DNA of 64,000 bases from Streptomyces sannanensis (GTDB taxonomy: Bacteria > Actinomycetota > Actinomycetes > Streptomycetales > Streptomycetaceae): contig NZ_BAAAYL010000001.1 in NCBI RefSeq assembly GCF_039536205.1, forward strand, positions 3,348,001-3,412,000, written 5' to 3'. Both the position numbers and the translations under genes were made by a program. The notes under the pieces were generated by a model, which did not search any database, was not told where the DNA came from, and worked only from the letters and a program-made list of their open reading frames with translations. The number at the start of each line of letters is the position of its first letter. Positions within the stretch are counted from its first letter, which is position 1. Shown in pieces: positions 63,908 through 64,000 of the stretch.

Positions 63908-64000
63908 GACCGGCAACGTTTGCCCGTCAAGGAGCGGCGTCCGGTGCGCGCGATCGCAAGGCGGCCGAAGGCCCTCGTAGCGGCGCTACTCGGGTTTTCG
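63908..64000. repeat. Intergenic repeat, cut by the window end
   Basis: Matches 17726-17817 in the same orientation, nearly perfectly across GGAGCGGCGTCCGGTGCG and ATCGCAAGGCGGCCGAAGG. It continues beyond the window. Confidence 0.6.

Overview
The window is about 72% GC chromosomal DNA with strong third-position GC, many GTG starts and dense short intergenic palindromes. Gene content and order (dnaX-ffs-tRNA-Ser, upp-tadA-sigF-sigN, the copper-handling cluster, pheA-serS) are those of a Streptomyces chromosome core. From memory of the S. coelicolor gene order, the window runs from about SCO4069 down to the SCO3940s, towards oriC. parS-like sites and DnaA boxes fit that position. No species is assigned and no database was searched.

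Layout. 1-5.2 kb: partial M48-like membrane protein, purD, dnaX, SRP RNA, tRNA-Ser(GGA). 5.2-6.4 kb: a small degraded integrated element between that tRNA gene and a 55-bp copy of its 3' half, carrying an RHH/PIN toxin-antitoxin pair. 6.4-14.5 kb: secreted CAP-domain protein, HhH-GPD protein, secreted M28 aminopeptidase, LytR_C protein, upp, tadA with its companion gene, tRNA-Ser(CGA), small conserved proteins. 14.6-17.1 kb: two SigB-type sigma factors (sigF, sigN). 17.2-22.3 kb: decayed MFS transporter, TetR regulator, truncated response regulator, amidohydrolase, monooxygenase-fold protein, DUF2797 protein, tRNA-Arg(ACG), tRNA-Ser(GCU). 22.5-32.2 kb: SSI-type protease inhibitor, a 1207-aa PAS/pseudokinase/pseudo-receiver protein, acyl-CoA ligase, SigE-family sigma factor, a nepA-like secreted protein, a stand-alone Prim-Pol protein, and an exported protein of four near-identical 88-aa modules. 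32.3-41.2 kb: truncated hydrolase gene against a CPBP protease, exported double rubrerythrin-like protein, orphan Imm10-like protein, tRNA-Ser(UGA), HtrA protease, GDPD, RsbW-like ATPase, SEC-C/DUF5926 protein, second Prim-Pol protein. 41.6-54.9 kb: GAF/PP2C protein, aminopeptidase P, second RsbW-like ATPase, copper cluster (DUF1775, Sco, PCuAC, CopCD, Dyp peroxidase), pheA, DnaA-box-rich gap, serS, HAD hydrolase. 54.9-64 kb: a tRNA-like gene with an outsized anticodon arm, DUF488, a four-gene ABC operon beside a broken MerR gene, a collapsed aquaporin gene, kptA, an MDMPI-type protein, a MITE-like element, an F420-type oxidoreductase, a second HAD hydrolase.

How the genes work together. The copper cluster (46.3-51.4 kb) reads as one directional unit for moving copper outside the membrane towards cuproenzyme assembly, with a Tat-exported haem peroxidase. 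All four serine tRNA decoding classes, SerRS and a tRNA-Ser-like RNA lie in this one window. sigN and its proposed target nepA are about 13 kb apart. Genome decay is frequent: MFS, response regulator, alpha/beta hydrolase, MerR, aquaporin and the integrated element are all broken. Short inverted-repeat elements lie in many gaps and one lies inside a coding sequence.
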